Source: Corynebacterium terpenotabidum Y-11 (GTDB lineage Bacteria; Actinomycetota; Actinomycetes; Mycobacteriales; Mycobacteriaceae). From it: a stretch of 64,000 nucleotides of DNA. Shown here one piece after another: positions 50,084 to 58,941 of this stretch. The stretch lies in the NCBI RefSeq assembly GCF_000418365.1, contig NC_021663.1, positions 2,232,001 to 2,296,000 of the forward strand, given 5' to 3'. A model generated the notes under the pieces. That model ran no database searches. It was not told the DNA's origin and worked only from the letters and a program-made list of their open reading frames with translations. The translations under genes were made by a program, and so were the position numbers. Position 1 is the stretch's first letter, and each line of letters begins with the position of its first letter.

Positions 50084-51100
50084 TTAACCCAGTCGCGCGA
50101 GCGAGTAGTCCATCAGCTCGGTCAGCGCCGTCGTCGTCGCCCCCGCGGGGAGCTTCGCCAGCTCCGCCCGACCGAGGTCACGGTAGTGCTCCACGTCCGC
50201 CAGGGACCGCTCGCGGCCGTCCGAGGTGCGGATCAGGGTCAGCGCCTCGTCCACGAGGGCATCCTCCGTCACCGGACCGGTGAGGATCTCCCGCAGGCGC
50301 CGACCCCCGTCGGTGTCCTCCTGCATGGCGTAGAGCACCGGCAGGGTGAACACTCCCTCACGCAGGTCGGTACCCGGCGTCTTCCCCGACTCCTTCGGAT
50401 CCGACCACACGTCGATGATGTCGTCGATGATCTGGAAGATCTGGCCGAGATTCCGGCCGAACTGGAACAGCGCCGTGCAGTACTCCTCCGGCGCCCCACC
50501 GTGCAAGGACCCGAGATACCCCGCCGAGGCGATGAGCACACCGGTCTTCTCCTGGATCACGGTCATGTAGTGCTCCACCGGATCGGTGCCCTCGGGGCAG
50601 CCGACAGTTTCACGCATCTGTCCGGTCACCAGCTCGCCGAACGTCTCGGAGAAGTGTCGGACCGTATCGGTCCCCAGGTCAGCCATGATCGCGGACGCCG
50701 CGGCGAAAATATAGTCGCCGGCGAGGATCGCCACCGAGTTGTCCCAGCGGGCGTTGGCGCTGGGCGTCCCGCGCCGCCGCTCCGCCTCGTCCATGACATC
50801 GTCGTGGTAGAGCGTCGCCAGATGGGTCAGCTCGACGACGACCGCCGCGTCCACCACAGCAGCGGGTGCGGTCGGCACGTCCGTGCCGTAGCGGGACGCC
50901 AGCAGGGCGAACATCGGCCGGAACCGCTTGCCCCCGGCCAGCGCGAGGTGCTGGACCTTGTCCGTGAGGAAACTCTCCCCGGTCGACAGAGACTTCTGCA
51001 GGGCAGCCTCGACCCTGGGCATCCCGTCGGCGATGAAGTCGTTGAGGTCGGCGTCCCCAAGATCCAACCCCATCTGTTCACCGGAGTTAGTACGTGCCAT
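50084..51100 (-). CDS. Long-chain polyprenyl diphosphate synthase (menaquinone side chain)
   Basis: 338 aa. Both Asp-rich motifs are present: LATLYHDDVMDEAERRRG (FARM) and QIFQIIDDIIDVWSDP (SARM); GGKRFRPMFALLASR and GDYIFAAASAI also match. Trans-type elongation of allylic diphosphates with IPP in the membrane-proximal cytosol. Small residues before the first motif suggest a long product (C40-C45), fitting the men cluster. GrcC/IspB/HepT-type names are used for relatives. Confidence 0.9.
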   Translation of the reverse strand: MARTNSGEQMGLDLGDADLNDFIADGMPRVEAALQKSLSTGESFLTDKVQHLALAGGKRFRPMFALLASRYGTDVPTAPAAVVDAAVVVELTHLATLYHDDVMDEAERRRGTPSANARWDNSVAILAGDYIFAAASAIMADLGTDTVRHFSETFGELVTGQMRETVGCPEGTDPVEHYMTVIQEKTGVLIASAGYLGSLHGGAPEEYCTALFQFGRNLGQIFQIIDDIIDVWSDPKESGKTPGTDLREGVFTLPVLYAMQEDTDGGRRLREILTGPVTEDALVDEALTLIRTSDGRERSLADVEHYRDLGRAELAKLPAGATTTALTELMDYSLARLG

Positions 51101-51249
51101 GAATTCCGTAGCCTCTGTCCGTCGTCCGTCAGTCTCTCGTCACGCATCCGCACACGGTCAGGCACGGACGCACACTGAAGGACCACTTTAACGCAAGTGC
51201 CGTCCACGGTTCCCATCCCGTCACCTCCGCCGTGCGACAATGGTCCGCG

Positions 51250-52590
51250 ATGAACGCCAGCACACTCCCCGCACCCCTGCCTACCTCCTGTGACCTCCTG
51301 GTCATCGGGGCAGGCCCGGCCGGTGCAGCGACCGCCGCGGCCGCCGCCCTCACCGGCACCGACGTCACCCTGGTCGACATGCAGGATTTCCCGCGTGACA
51401 AGACCTGCGGCGACGGCCTCACCCCGCGCGCCGTCCATGCCCTGACCCGGCTGTGGGGCGGCGACCCCACACTCCCCTCACCGCACACCGGGGACGTCGG
51501 CATCCTCGCCGGACGCCCGGAGATCCGCGGCCTGGCCCTGCACGGTTTCGGTGGTTCAGTGCACTCCCCCTGGCCCGAGCACCCCGCATTCCCGCCCCGG
51601 GGCTCCGCGGTCCCCCGTACCGACCTGGACGATGCGCTGGTGCGCTTCGCGGCGTCCTGCGGCGCGCAGGTGGTCACCGGGTGGAAGGCGGTCGAGGTGC
51701 ACCACGCCGCAGCGTCCACCGCCGGGATCGTCGACGCCGTGACCTTCCGGGCCGGACGGCAGACGCACACCGTCACCTGCCGCACCCTGGTGCTCGCCGA
51801 GGGGGTGCGCAGCGGCATCGCCCGGCAGCTCGGCGTGACCTGGCTGCGCGGGCTGGTCCACGGCATCGCCGCCCGGTCCTACTGCACCACCCCGCGCGGG
51901 AACGACCCCTGGATCCACTCCCACCTGGAACTGCGGGACGCGGCGGGTACCGCCCAGCCCGGCTACGGGTGGATCTTCCCCCTCGGCGACGGAGTGAACC
52001 TGGGGTGCGGGGCACTGTCGACCTCGACCCGTCCGGCGAAGGTCAACGTGCGGAAGCTGCTCGGCGAGTACGCCGACCTGGTGCGCCCGGAATGGGATCT
52101 CGGGACGCCGACACAGGTGGCGTCGGCACTGCTGCCGATGGGCGGGGCGGTGACCCGGGTCGCCGGGGTGAACTGGGCCACCGTTGGCGACACCGCCGCC
52201 CTGGTCAACCCGCTGAACGGGGAGGGCATCGACTATGCACTCGAGTCGGCACAGGACCTTGTCGCCCTGCTGCCGGACGCTGTCCGCTCCCCCGACGGAC
52301 TGCGTCACCTGTGGCCCGCCCACCTGCGGGAGCAGTACGGGGACGCGTTCTCACTCGCCCGTCGCCTCGCCACCCTGCTGACGATGCCGGGGCTGCTGGC
52401 CGCGGTCGGCCCGTTGGGCTTCCGCGGCCCCACCGCGCCTGTGGTGATGGGTGCGGCGACCCGGCTCATGGGTAACCTCGTCACCCCCGACGACCGGGAT
52501 CTCACCGCCCGGGCCTGGCTCGCCGCCGGGAAGCTCAGCGCCGCCCACGACCGGTTCTGGCACGAGGATTCACGGCCGCTGTTCGGCTAG
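51250..52590 (+). CDS. Geranylgeranyl-reductase-family FAD protein, MenJ-like menaquinone reductase
   Basis: 446 aa from ATG 51250; a GTG at 51232 is in frame. No good Shine-Dalgarno precedes the ATG, but GACAAT 8-13 bp upstream could be a -10 box for a leaderless message. FAD motif DLLVIGAGPAGAATAAAAAL, then DFPRDKTCGDGLTPRAVHAL, GYGWIFPLGDGVNLGCGAL and VGDTAALVNPLNGEGIDYAL are the usual blocks of this family. Next to prenyl synthase and menG, the likely job is saturation of one isoprene unit of menaquinone, as for MenJ. Divergent from the prenyl synthase. Confidence 0.8.
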   Translation: MNASTLPAPLPTSCDLLVIGAGPAGAATAAAAALTGTDVTLVDMQDFPRDKTCGDGLTPRAVHALTRLWGGDPTLPSPHTGDVGILAGRPEIRGLALHGFGGSVHSPWPEHPAFPPRGSAVPRTDLDDALVRFAASCGAQVVTGWKAVEVHHAAASTAGIVDAVTFRAGRQTHTVTCRTLVLAEGVRSGIARQLGVTWLRGLVHGIAARSYCTTPRGNDPWIHSHLELRDAAGTAQPGYGWIFPLGDGVNLGCGALSTSTRPAKVNVRKLLGEYADLVRPEWDLGTPTQVASALLPMGGAVTRVAGVNWATVGDTAALVNPLNGEGIDYALESAQDLVALLPDAVRSPDGLRHLWPAHLREQYGDAFSLARRLATLLTMPGLLAAVGPLGFRGPTAPVVMGAATRLMGNLVTPDDRDLTARAWLAAGKLSAAHDRFWHEDSRPLFG

Positions 52591-52638
52591 GTGCCGCAGA
52601 CCCGGAACTGGGGCCCAGCGGACTCAGCCCAATAGGAC

Positions 52639-53331
52639 TCAGCCCAGCGGCTTCGTCGCGCTGTGCAGCGCGGTGATACCGAAGGTGAGGTTCTGCCAGC
52701 CGCACCCCTGCCAGCCGTTGTCATTCACCAGGTCCGCAAGCTCCTCCTGGCCCGGCCAGGCACGGATCGACTCCGCAAGGTAGACGTACGCCTCGGCATT
52801 CGAGGACACCGCCTTCGCCACCGCCGGCAGCGCCCGCATGAGGTACTCCTTGTAGATCGTGGAGAACACCGGCACGACCGGGGTGGAGAACTCACAGACG
52901 GTGAGCTTCCCACCCGGCTTCGTCACCCGCGCCATCTCCCGCAGTCCCGCGGCCGGGTCGACGATATTCCGCAGACCGAAGCTGATGGTCACCGCATCGA
53001 AGCTGTTGTCGGCGAACGGGAGATTCATCCCGTCACCGCAGACCTTCGGCACGTCCCGGTCGCCACCGGCGGCGAGCATGCCCTGGGAGAAGTCACAGGC
53101 CACACACCAGGCCCCGGATTCGGCCAGTTCAACGGTGGAGACGGCGGTACCGGCGGCCAGGTCAAGGACCTTGTCCCCGGGGGCCAGGTCGAGGCGGCGG
53201 CGGGTGCGCTTGCGCCACAACCGGTCCTGCCCGAACGACAGGATGGTGTTGGTGAGATCGTAGTTCTTGCCGACGGCGTCAAACATGGCGGCGACGTCGT
53301 GCGGGTCCTTCTCCAGGCTGGCTCGCGACAT
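52639..53331 (-). CDS. menG: Demethylmenaquinone methyltransferase
   Basis: 230 aa SAM-dependent methyltransferase of the UbiE/MenG family. [22 protein letters not shown], motif [18 protein letters not shown], and the family signature [20 protein letters not shown] are present, with [12 protein letters not shown] after it. Catalyses the last methylation of the menaquinone ring. 1 bp from the mgtA stop, so co-transcribed. Confidence 0.93.
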   Translation of the reverse strand: MSRASLEKDPHDVAAMFDAVGKNYDLTNTILSFGQDRLWRKRTRRRLDLAPGDKVLDLAAGTAVSTVELAESGAWCVACDFSQGMLAAGGDRDVPKVCGDGMNLPFADNSFDAVTISFGLRNIVDPAAGLREMARVTKPGGKLTVCEFSTPVVPVFSTIYKEYLMRALPAVAKAVSSNAEAYVYLAESIRAWPGQEELADLVNDNGWQGCGWQNLTFGITALHSATKPLG

Positions 53332-53332
53332 G

Positions 53333-54517
53333 TCAGACCACTCTAGCCGTCACGTCACTGGAGACCACCCGCCGGTACACGTCCACCAGCTCCCCGCACA
53401 GTTCCGGCCACCGCCGGTGCAGCACCCCGGCCCGGGCGGCGTCCGCCATCCGGTCGTGGTCAGGGCCGGTCAGCCGGTCCACCGCACCCGGCAGGTCCCG
53501 GGTGAACGACGACACCTCCAGCAGCTCCCCACTCACCTGGTCCTCGATGAGGTCCAGCGGTCCACCGGCCGCCGGGGCGATACTGGGCACCCCGGACGCC
53601 AACGCCTCATGCAGTCCCTGACAGAAGGTCTCGAACTCCCCGGTGTGGACGAACACGTCCAGGCTGGCATAGGCCTCCGCCAGTTCCGTGCCGTGCAGGG
53701 CCCCGGTGAACACCGCTGTCGGCATCAGCTGTTCGAGCTGCTGGCGTTCCGGACCGTCACCGACGATGACGAGCTGGAGATCCGGTCGGTCCGCCAACGC
53801 CGCCAACCGCTGCACGTTCTTCTCACTGGCCAGGCGTCCGACATAGCCGACGAGATGCCGGGCGGCGTCCCCACCCTCCCCGAGCCAGGCACGACGCAGT
53901 GCGTCCTTCCGACGGTCCGGGGAGAACAGATCGACGTCCACCCCACGGGGCCAGTAGAGCACCCGCCGCACCCCGTGGGACGTCAGCTCCCGCATCGTCG
54001 CGTGGGACGGGGCGAGCGTCAGTGCCGCGCGATTGTGGATCATCCGGACCACACCCCACGCCCCGATCCGCGCCGGCGGAATGAGGAACCCCAGGTCATA
54101 CTGGTCCACGAAGCCCGGCACATCGGTCTGGTACACCGCCACCGTGGGGATCCGCAGGATGCGCGCCGCTGCCGCGGCCCCCGCCCCGAGGACGAAGGGA
54201 CTTGCCAGATGGACGACGTCGGGGCGGTACCGGCGCAGTATCCGCAGTACCGCCGGCGTCGGCACCCCGACCGGGAGCGAGTCGATGCGGGGCAGCTGGA
54301 CCGCCGGGACCCGCACCACCGGGAAGCCGACCGCTTCGGTCACGGCGTGGGAGCCCGCGCGTCTTTCCCGCCAGGTCAGAGCCGGAGCGATGACCAGGGC
54401 GTCATGGCCCTGGTCCCGCAGATGTTCGAGAATCCGCAGCACCGAGTTGACCACCCCGTTGACCTGCGGCAGAAAACTCTCCGCGACGATGGCGATCCGC
54501 AGCTGTTGTCCGTTCAC
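53333..54517 (-). CDS. mgtA: GDP-mannose-dependent alpha-mannosyltransferase MgtA-like (GT-B fold)
   Basis: 394 aa from GTG 54517, overlapping the previous stop. N-terminal [22 protein letters not shown], acceptor domain with [20 protein letters not shown], and donor domain [49 protein letters not shown] (EX7E). In C. glutamicum and M. tuberculosis MgtA adds mannose to a lipid anchor for lipomannan-type glycolipids; the gene is adjacent to menG there as well. Confidence 0.88.
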   Translation of the reverse strand: MNGQQLRIAIVAESFLPQVNGVVNSVLRILEHLRDQGHDALVIAPALTWRERRAGSHAVTEAVGFPVVRVPAVQLPRIDSLPVGVPTPAVLRILRRYRPDVVHLASPFVLGAGAAAAARILRIPTVAVYQTDVPGFVDQYDLGFLIPPARIGAWGVVRMIHNRAALTLAPSHATMRELTSHGVRRVLYWPRGVDVDLFSPDRRKDALRRAWLGEGGDAARHLVGYVGRLASEKNVQRLAALADRPDLQLVIVGDGPERQQLEQLMPTAVFTGALHGTELAEAYASLDVFVHTGEFETFCQGLHEALASGVPSIAPAAGGPLDLIEDQVSGELLEVSSFTRDLPGAVDRLTGPDHDRMADAARAGVLHRRWPELCGELVDVYRRVVSSDVTARVV

Positions 54518-54987
54518 CGGCGGAACCACCACCGCACGGCACCGGCCAGCACCACGGCGACAACGGTGCTCACCGCCCAGGTGGAGATCGCCGGCAGGAA
54601 AGCGAGCGTCCACGCCCGGCCCGAGACCTTCACATTCTCCGGGTCTCCCCGCTCGTACTCGACCTGTACCCGGTCGCCGACCGTGAGTCCGCCCGGGTAT
54701 TTCAGCCCCGAGGTCGGCGAGTGGTAGCGTCCGTCGTCATCGGGGAACCGGACCAGGGTCTTCGACCCGGTGGACAGCACCTCGGCGGTGGCGGTGGCCC
54801 GGTCGCGGCTGATCTGCCAGTCCCCGATCGCCGCGGTGACCACCAGAGATGCACTGACCACACAGGCCAGCAGGTAGGCGGCGAGGATGACCTGGTTCAC
54901 CCGACGCTGCACCGTGGCACGCGAGGGTCGCGGCAGATCCAGCAGGCTCGCCACCGGATGCCGCCACCACGCCGCCTGTTCAGTCAC
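54514..54987 (-). CDS. DUF3592 membrane protein
   Basis: 157 aa from GTG 54987, overlapping both menD (4 bp) and mgtA (4 bp). Two transmembrane segments (VILAAYLLACVVSASLVVTA and STWAVSTVVAVVLAGAVRWW) flank an extracytosolic domain with GLKYPGGLTVGDRVQVEYE. Equivalent to the conserved membrane protein between menD and mgtA in related genomes. Function unknown. Confidence 0.8.
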   Translation of the reverse strand: MTEQAAWWRHPVASLLDLPRPSRATVQRRVNQVILAAYLLACVVSASLVVTAAIGDWQISRDRATATAEVLSTGSKTLVRFPDDDGRYHSPTSGLKYPGGLTVGDRVQVEYERGDPENVKVSGRAWTLAFLPAISTWAVSTVVAVVLAGAVRWWFRR

Positions 54988-56948
54988 CGCTGACCCCCGA
55001 GTGTGGTCTTCGCCCGCAGCGCCGCATGCAGTTCCGCCCGTGGTGCGCGGGACACGGCCGCCTCGATCACGAGGAAACCGTCGGTGTACCCCTCGGCATG
55101 CTCGTCGAGGGCGGCACTGAGCTCTGTGAGGCTCTCGACGCGCCGGTGGGCGACACCGTGGCCGGTGCACAGGGCGCCGAAGTCCGCACCGGTGGGGGTG
55201 CCGAAGACCCGGTTGAAGGCGTCCGCCCCGTCGGCGAACTGCCGAAGGCCCCGATTGCCGGCCTCCAGTGTCTCGAAGATCGCGCCACCGTCATCGTTGG
55301 CGACCACGACCACCAGATTGTCCGGATGCGGCTCCCCGGGACCGATGGTGAACCCGTTCATGTCGTGCAGCACCGTGAGATCACCCATCAGGGCCACCGT
55401 CCGGGGCGCGCGGACCAGCTCCGGGCGGTCACTGGCATGGGCCAGGGCCACACCGACGGCGGTGGAGACCGTACCGTCGATCCCCGCGGCGCCCCGGTTG
55501 GACACCGCCCACACCCCGTCGAAGGGCAGGCCGGACAGAGAGGCGTCCCGTACCGCCGAGGACGCGCCGAGGACCAGGGCGTCCCCGTCGCGCAGGGCAT
55601 CGGTCACCGCAGCGGCGACATGCAGACCGGTGAAGTCCTCGCCGGCGAGCAGCTCCTGGACCGTCTCCACGGCCACTGCGCTCGCTGCCTCGCAGACTCT
55701 CAGCCACCCGGCGGGGTGTTCACCAGCGAGGATGACGCTGCGTCCCCACTCCCGGACGGTGTGGGCCACATCGGGGATGACGTCCCGGTCGGTCAGCGCG
55801 ACCACGCGGATCTTCGGATCGGCGAGCAGGCGGGAGACGCTGCGGTGCAGGGTGGGGCGTCCGACCAGGATGATCTGTTCGGGACGCAGTTGTGCGGTGT
55901 CACTGCGGTCGGCGGCACGGTCGGCGGCACTGTCGGAGCCGATGCTTCCGCTGAACAGGCCAGCCGCCGCCGGATGGACCGGAGTGCCCGGGGCCGGGGC
56001 GGTCGGCTCGGCGATCGTCGGGACGTCCGCGAGAGTGTCGAGGACCTCGGTCGCCCAGGTGCGGTCACGGACGTCACCGACGATGACGAGGGTGCGGTGG
56101 CCGAGGTCGACGGTGACCGTCGGGGTGGTCGGCACCGTGGCACGCACCGGGGTGGTGGCCCGCGGCAGGGCGGTGGCCGGGCGGGCGGCGGCACGCCAGG
56201 GAGTGGCCTCTGCGGCGACCGTGGCACCGGCGGCGTTGGCGTTGGCGTTGGCGTTGGCGTCCACCATCTCCTCGGCGGCGATCCGGGCGGCCAGGGACAC
56301 ATCCGCGGTCGAGCCCGGCACCAGCGGCTCCACGAACGGCATATTGAGCTGCACACCGCCAGCGCGGACACCGCCCCCGAACAGGTCGAGGGCGGCGGTG
56401 ACCGCGCGGTCGACGGTGGTGCGGATCTGTCGGTGGTCGACGTCCTCATGCAGGGCGGCGTCCAGGGTGAGGGATGCGACGGCATGAACGCCGAAGATCC
56501 CGGCCTGGACGATGGTCTGGTTGGCCCCCGTGCCCTGGTAGCTGCCCGGACGGTCGGCGGAGAGAATGAGCAGCGGCACGCCGGATGCGGTGGCCTCCAC
56601 CATCGCCGGCAGGCAGTTCGCCACGGCCGTGCCCGAGGTCATGAGCACCGGGACCGGGCGGGCGGAGCGTCGGGCCAGGCCCAGGGCGAGGAAGGCTGCC
56701 GACCGTTCATCGGTGCGCACATGGAGGCGAAGCCGGTGGAGGCGGTCCGCTTCGGCGAAAGCCAGGGCCGGGGCGGCGGAGCGGGACCCGGGGCAGACGA
56801 CAGCCTCGCGGACGCCGGTGCGAATCAGCTCATCGACCAGCACGGCAGCGACGAGTGTGGCCGGGAAGAGGGTACCGGAGCAGTCGTCGGTGGTCGGGGC
56901 ACGGTCGGCGGCATGATTGGCACCGTGGGCGGGGCGTTCGTCAGTCAC
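54984..56948 (-). CDS. menD: 2-succinyl-5-enolpyruvyl-6-hydroxy-3-cyclohexene-1-carboxylate synthase
   Basis: 654 aa from GTG 56948 (VTDERPAHG); upstream open frame is not conserved. ThDP enzyme: ELIRTGVREAVVCPGSRSAA, conserved Glu in HVRTDERSAAFLALG, QTIVQAGIFGVHAV, ThDP motif MGDLTVLHDMNGF with NDDGGAIFETLE. An unusual low-complexity insertion at about residues 230-280 includes (Asn-Ala) repeats encoded by GGCGTT hexamers at 56232-56261. Catalyses the first committed menaquinone step. Confidence 0.93.
   Translation of the reverse strand: MTDERPAHGANHAADRAPTTDDCSGTLFPATLVAAVLVDELIRTGVREAVVCPGSRSAAPALAFAEADRLHRLRLHVRTDERSAAFLALGLARRSARPVPVLMTSGTAVANCLPAMVEATASGVPLLILSADRPGSYQGTGANQTIVQAGIFGVHAVASLTLDAALHEDVDHRQIRTTVDRAVTAALDLFGGGVRAGGVQLNMPFVEPLVPGSTADVSLAARIAAEEMVDANANANANAAGATVAAEATPWRAAARPATALPRATTPVRATVPTTPTVTVDLGHRTLVIVGDVRDRTWATEVLDTLADVPTIAEPTAPAPGTPVHPAAAGLFSGSIGSDSAADRAADRSDTAQLRPEQIILVGRPTLHRSVSRLLADPKIRVVALTDRDVIPDVAHTVREWGRSVILAGEHPAGWLRVCEAASAVAVETVQELLAGEDFTGLHVAAAVTDALRDGDALVLGASSAVRDASLSGLPFDGVWAVSNRGAAGIDGTVSTAVGVALAHASDRPELVRAPRTVALMGDLTVLHDMNGFTIGPGEPHPDNLVVVVANDDGGAIFETLEAGNRGLRQFADGADAFNRVFGTPTGADFGALCTGHGVAHRRVESLTELSAALDEHAEGYTDGFLVIEAAVSRAPRAELHAALRAKTTLGGQR
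56232..56261. repeat. Hexanucleotide microsatellite inside menD
   Basis: Four perfect GGCGTT units plus GGCGTC, in frame, encoding Asn-Ala repeats. Copy-number change would alter length by two residues per unit without a frameshift. Confidence 0.85.
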
Positions 56949-57098
56949 CTCTCCGACGCTACCCGGCGCGCCGCCCCGGCAGGGCATCAGTGGACCCTTG
57001 GGGGTTCGTCGTGGCCATTTCACTCACTTGTTTCCCCGCCCTGTCCCTGTCCTGTCCCTGCGTCGTCCCTGCGCCTTCCCCGCGCCTTCCCCGCGTCG

Positions 57099-57197
57099 TC
57101 CATGCGGCGTGCATGCGAGGTCCATGCGGCGTCCATGCGGCGTCCATGCGGCGTCCATGCGGCGTCCATGCAGCGTCCATGCGGCGTCCATGCGGCG
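57099..57197. repeat. 11-bp tandem repeat array (9 units)
   Basis: Units of TCCATGCGGCG: one at 57099-57109, a degenerate one at 57110-57120, then seven in a row from 57121 (two with single changes). The region further left (57040-57098) holds similar degenerate GTCCCTGCG-like units. Non-coding, upstream of menD and next to hairpin H2 copy 1. Confidence 0.9.
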
Positions 57198-57270
57198 TGC
57201 TTGCGTGACCAGGCGCCCCGACAGCCACTCCTGACACAGCAGTTTCCGGGACGATCTCCACACTCAGCTA

Positions 57271-57364
57271 CTGGCAGAGGTTCAGGATTTCTGACAGAGG
57301 TCCGGGATGATCAGCGCCTCGCCAACGCCCCGAACCTCTGCCAGAAGTCCGAAAGATCTGCCAG
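57271..57364. repeat. Hairpin repeat H2, copy 1 (94 bp)
   Basis: Imperfect hairpin with 39-bp arms (57271-57309, 57326-57364; about 30 pairs) and a 16-nt loop. A perfect 13-bp inverted pair CTGGCAGAGGTTC / GAACCTCTGCCAG is nested within it. A copy of the same length and direction is at 58603-58696, about 84 percent identical by eye including the loop. It starts 90 bp before the nuclease-like gene. Confidence 0.88.
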
Positions 57365-57453
57365 CGGAAAAAGATCCTTGTTCCACCGGGGAAACATGTG
57401 CTTGACTGTGCCCATGATTACTGGGGGACGTTCGACTGACGGGGGAATTCTCT

Positions 57454-58554
57454 GTGCCGACTGCACTGACCACACTGACCACCCACACTGACATCACCGA
57501 CTGGTATCGGGACCGAATCCGACGTCGAGCCCGATTCGGAAGTCCCGGTCAGCTGCCGCGCGTGCTGCCACGCAGCCGCCGGGAACTCACCTCGTCAGGG
57601 GTAACGAGAGCCACGATTCGCGACGCCTATTCAAGAATTGAGCGGGGAGTATTCGTCCACAACGACGGACTGCTCACCGAGACGACGTCCAGTGGTTTCG
57701 CCAGGCTTCGGCGGATACCCGCAGCCACCCTGGTCAGAGCCCATCTACTCCTCCACCCCGGACATATATCCACCGGATTCGGCGCGGCATCACTGTCCGG
57801 TATGCGGTACTTCGTCGACGAAGAGGTCCTTGAGTTCCTGGTATCCCGCGGCGCAGGATGCGCAAATTCCGCCGACCACCTGCTCCTCACCCGGACCCGC
57901 GCACTGCAGGCGATCCGGGAGAAATCTCTCACACCCGATCCGACCTTTACCGACCACCTGTGCACGGCGCCGGGGCTGACACTCGCCCGCATGCTCGCCA
58001 TCCTCGACGTGCCGGACGCTGCCCGGGCAGCCAGGTGGCCGGTGCCGGATCTCCGAGAAGTCAACCCGGCATTCACCCGACAATTCATCCGCCAGGTGCA
58101 GGTCAGCGATGCTTTCCATCAGTGTCGCTGTGCGCTCGCCCCCTGCGCACCGGAGCTCCTGACCGGACCACCGGTCCTGCGGTCGCGGATTCTGCCGGAT
58201 CGAGCGAGGACTGTCCTGTCCGCCACGAATGTCGGGGCGGAATCACCACCGGAGACACTGCTCCGTCTCGTCCTCGCCGACCTTGCCCCCGGGCTCCGCA
58301 CCCAGATCCCGGTATTCCGAAGCAACGGAAAACTGCTGACCAGTGCAGATATGGGTTGGTCGGACCAGGCGGTGTACATATTCTACGACGGCGAACACCA
58401 CCAGCTGTCGGAACAGCGGGACCACGATTCGGAGGTTCTCGCCGAACTGCAGCGCAACGGAGGTCAGGTGTTCCGGGTGACCGCAGGACAGTTGAAGACT
58501 GTCGCCGAGGTGAACAAGCTGCGTGAAATGGTCGGGGACGCGCTCGGACTCTGA
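57454..58554 (+). CDS. Winged-helix / DUF559-like nuclease-domain protein, cassette 2 (catalytic Glu replaced)
   Basis: 366 aa, GTG 57454 with GGGGGA 8 bp upstream. The N-terminal part (GVTRATIRDAYSRIERGVFVH, residues about 48-70) resembles the AbiEi-type winged helix; the middle resembles the actinobacterial family in which a promoter-like domain precedes DUF559. The C-terminal part has E267 (SPPETLLRL), D299 (SADMGWSDQ), D312 (IFYDGEHHQLSEQRDHD) and a final FRVTAGQL strand. In most relatives the strand reads V/I-E-Y-D-G-x-H-H; here the Glu is F310, so activity may be altered or lost. It lies opposite in strand to menC and menD and splits them, between two hairpin H2 copies. Function unknown. 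Confidence 0.7.
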   Translation: MPTALTTLTTHTDITDWYRDRIRRRARFGSPGQLPRVLPRSRRELTSSGVTRATIRDAYSRIERGVFVHNDGLLTETTSSGFARLRRIPAATLVRAHLLLHPGHISTGFGAASLSGMRYFVDEEVLEFLVSRGAGCANSADHLLLTRTRALQAIREKSLTPDPTFTDHLCTAPGLTLARMLAILDVPDAARAARWPVPDLREVNPAFTRQFIRQVQVSDAFHQCRCALAPCAPELLTGPPVLRSRILPDRARTVLSATNVGAESPPETLLRLVLADLAPGLRTQIPVFRSNGKLLTSADMGWSDQAVYIFYDGEHHQLSEQRDHDSEVLAELQRNGGQVFRVTAGQLKTVAEVNKLREMVGDALGL

Positions 58555-58602
58555 CTCTGATTCGCGGCGGTGATGCACGCGTTCCGGTGGCGTGGATCAT
58601 CG

Positions 58603-58696
58603 GTGGCAGAGGTTCAGGATTTCCGGCAGAGGTCCGAGCCGATCAACGCCTCGCGGACATCCCGGACCTCTGCCATAAGTCCGGAAGGTCTGCCAG
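58603..58696. repeat. Hairpin repeat H2, copy 2 (94 bp)
   Basis: Same length, direction and organisation as 57271-57364 (TGGCAGAGGTTCAGGATTTC start, GGTCTGCCAG end). It begins 48 bp after the stop of the nuclease-like gene and lies between that gene and the convergent menC. Confidence 0.88.
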
Positions 58697-58770
58697 GCAG
58701 CGGCGGAGCCCGCCGGAACAGCTCAGTAGAGCCCCGTCATTCACTGGATTGCATTGCCCTGTTACGCCCT

Positions 58771-58874
58771 GCACCAACCTGCACCGACCTGCACCGACCT
58801 ACACCGACCTACACCGACCTGCACCAACCTACTGCGACATACTGCGACCTACTGCGACCTACTGCGACCTGCAC
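58771..58874. repeat. 10-bp tandem repeat array (10 units)
   Basis: Ten consecutive 10-mers of the GCACCGACCT / ACTGCGACCT type, changing gradually along the array: three GCACC(A/G)ACCT, two ACACCGACCT, one GCACCAACCT, one ACTGCGACAT, three ACTGCGACCT. Non-coding, downstream of menC and next to hairpin H2 copy 2. Confidence 0.9.
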
Positions 58875-58941
58875 GGATAAATCTGCGAACACCCGGACCA
58901 CTGATGACGCTGTCCGGCGCCATCGCCGTTGACAACAGGTG

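Noticed and set aside
57099..57197. Possible CRISPR array
   Set aside because: Units are 11 bp, contiguous, without spacers, and no cas gene is nearby.
58771..58874. Possible CRISPR array or protein repeat
   Set aside because: Contiguous 10-mers with no spacers; small open frames across it lack starts and family resemblance.
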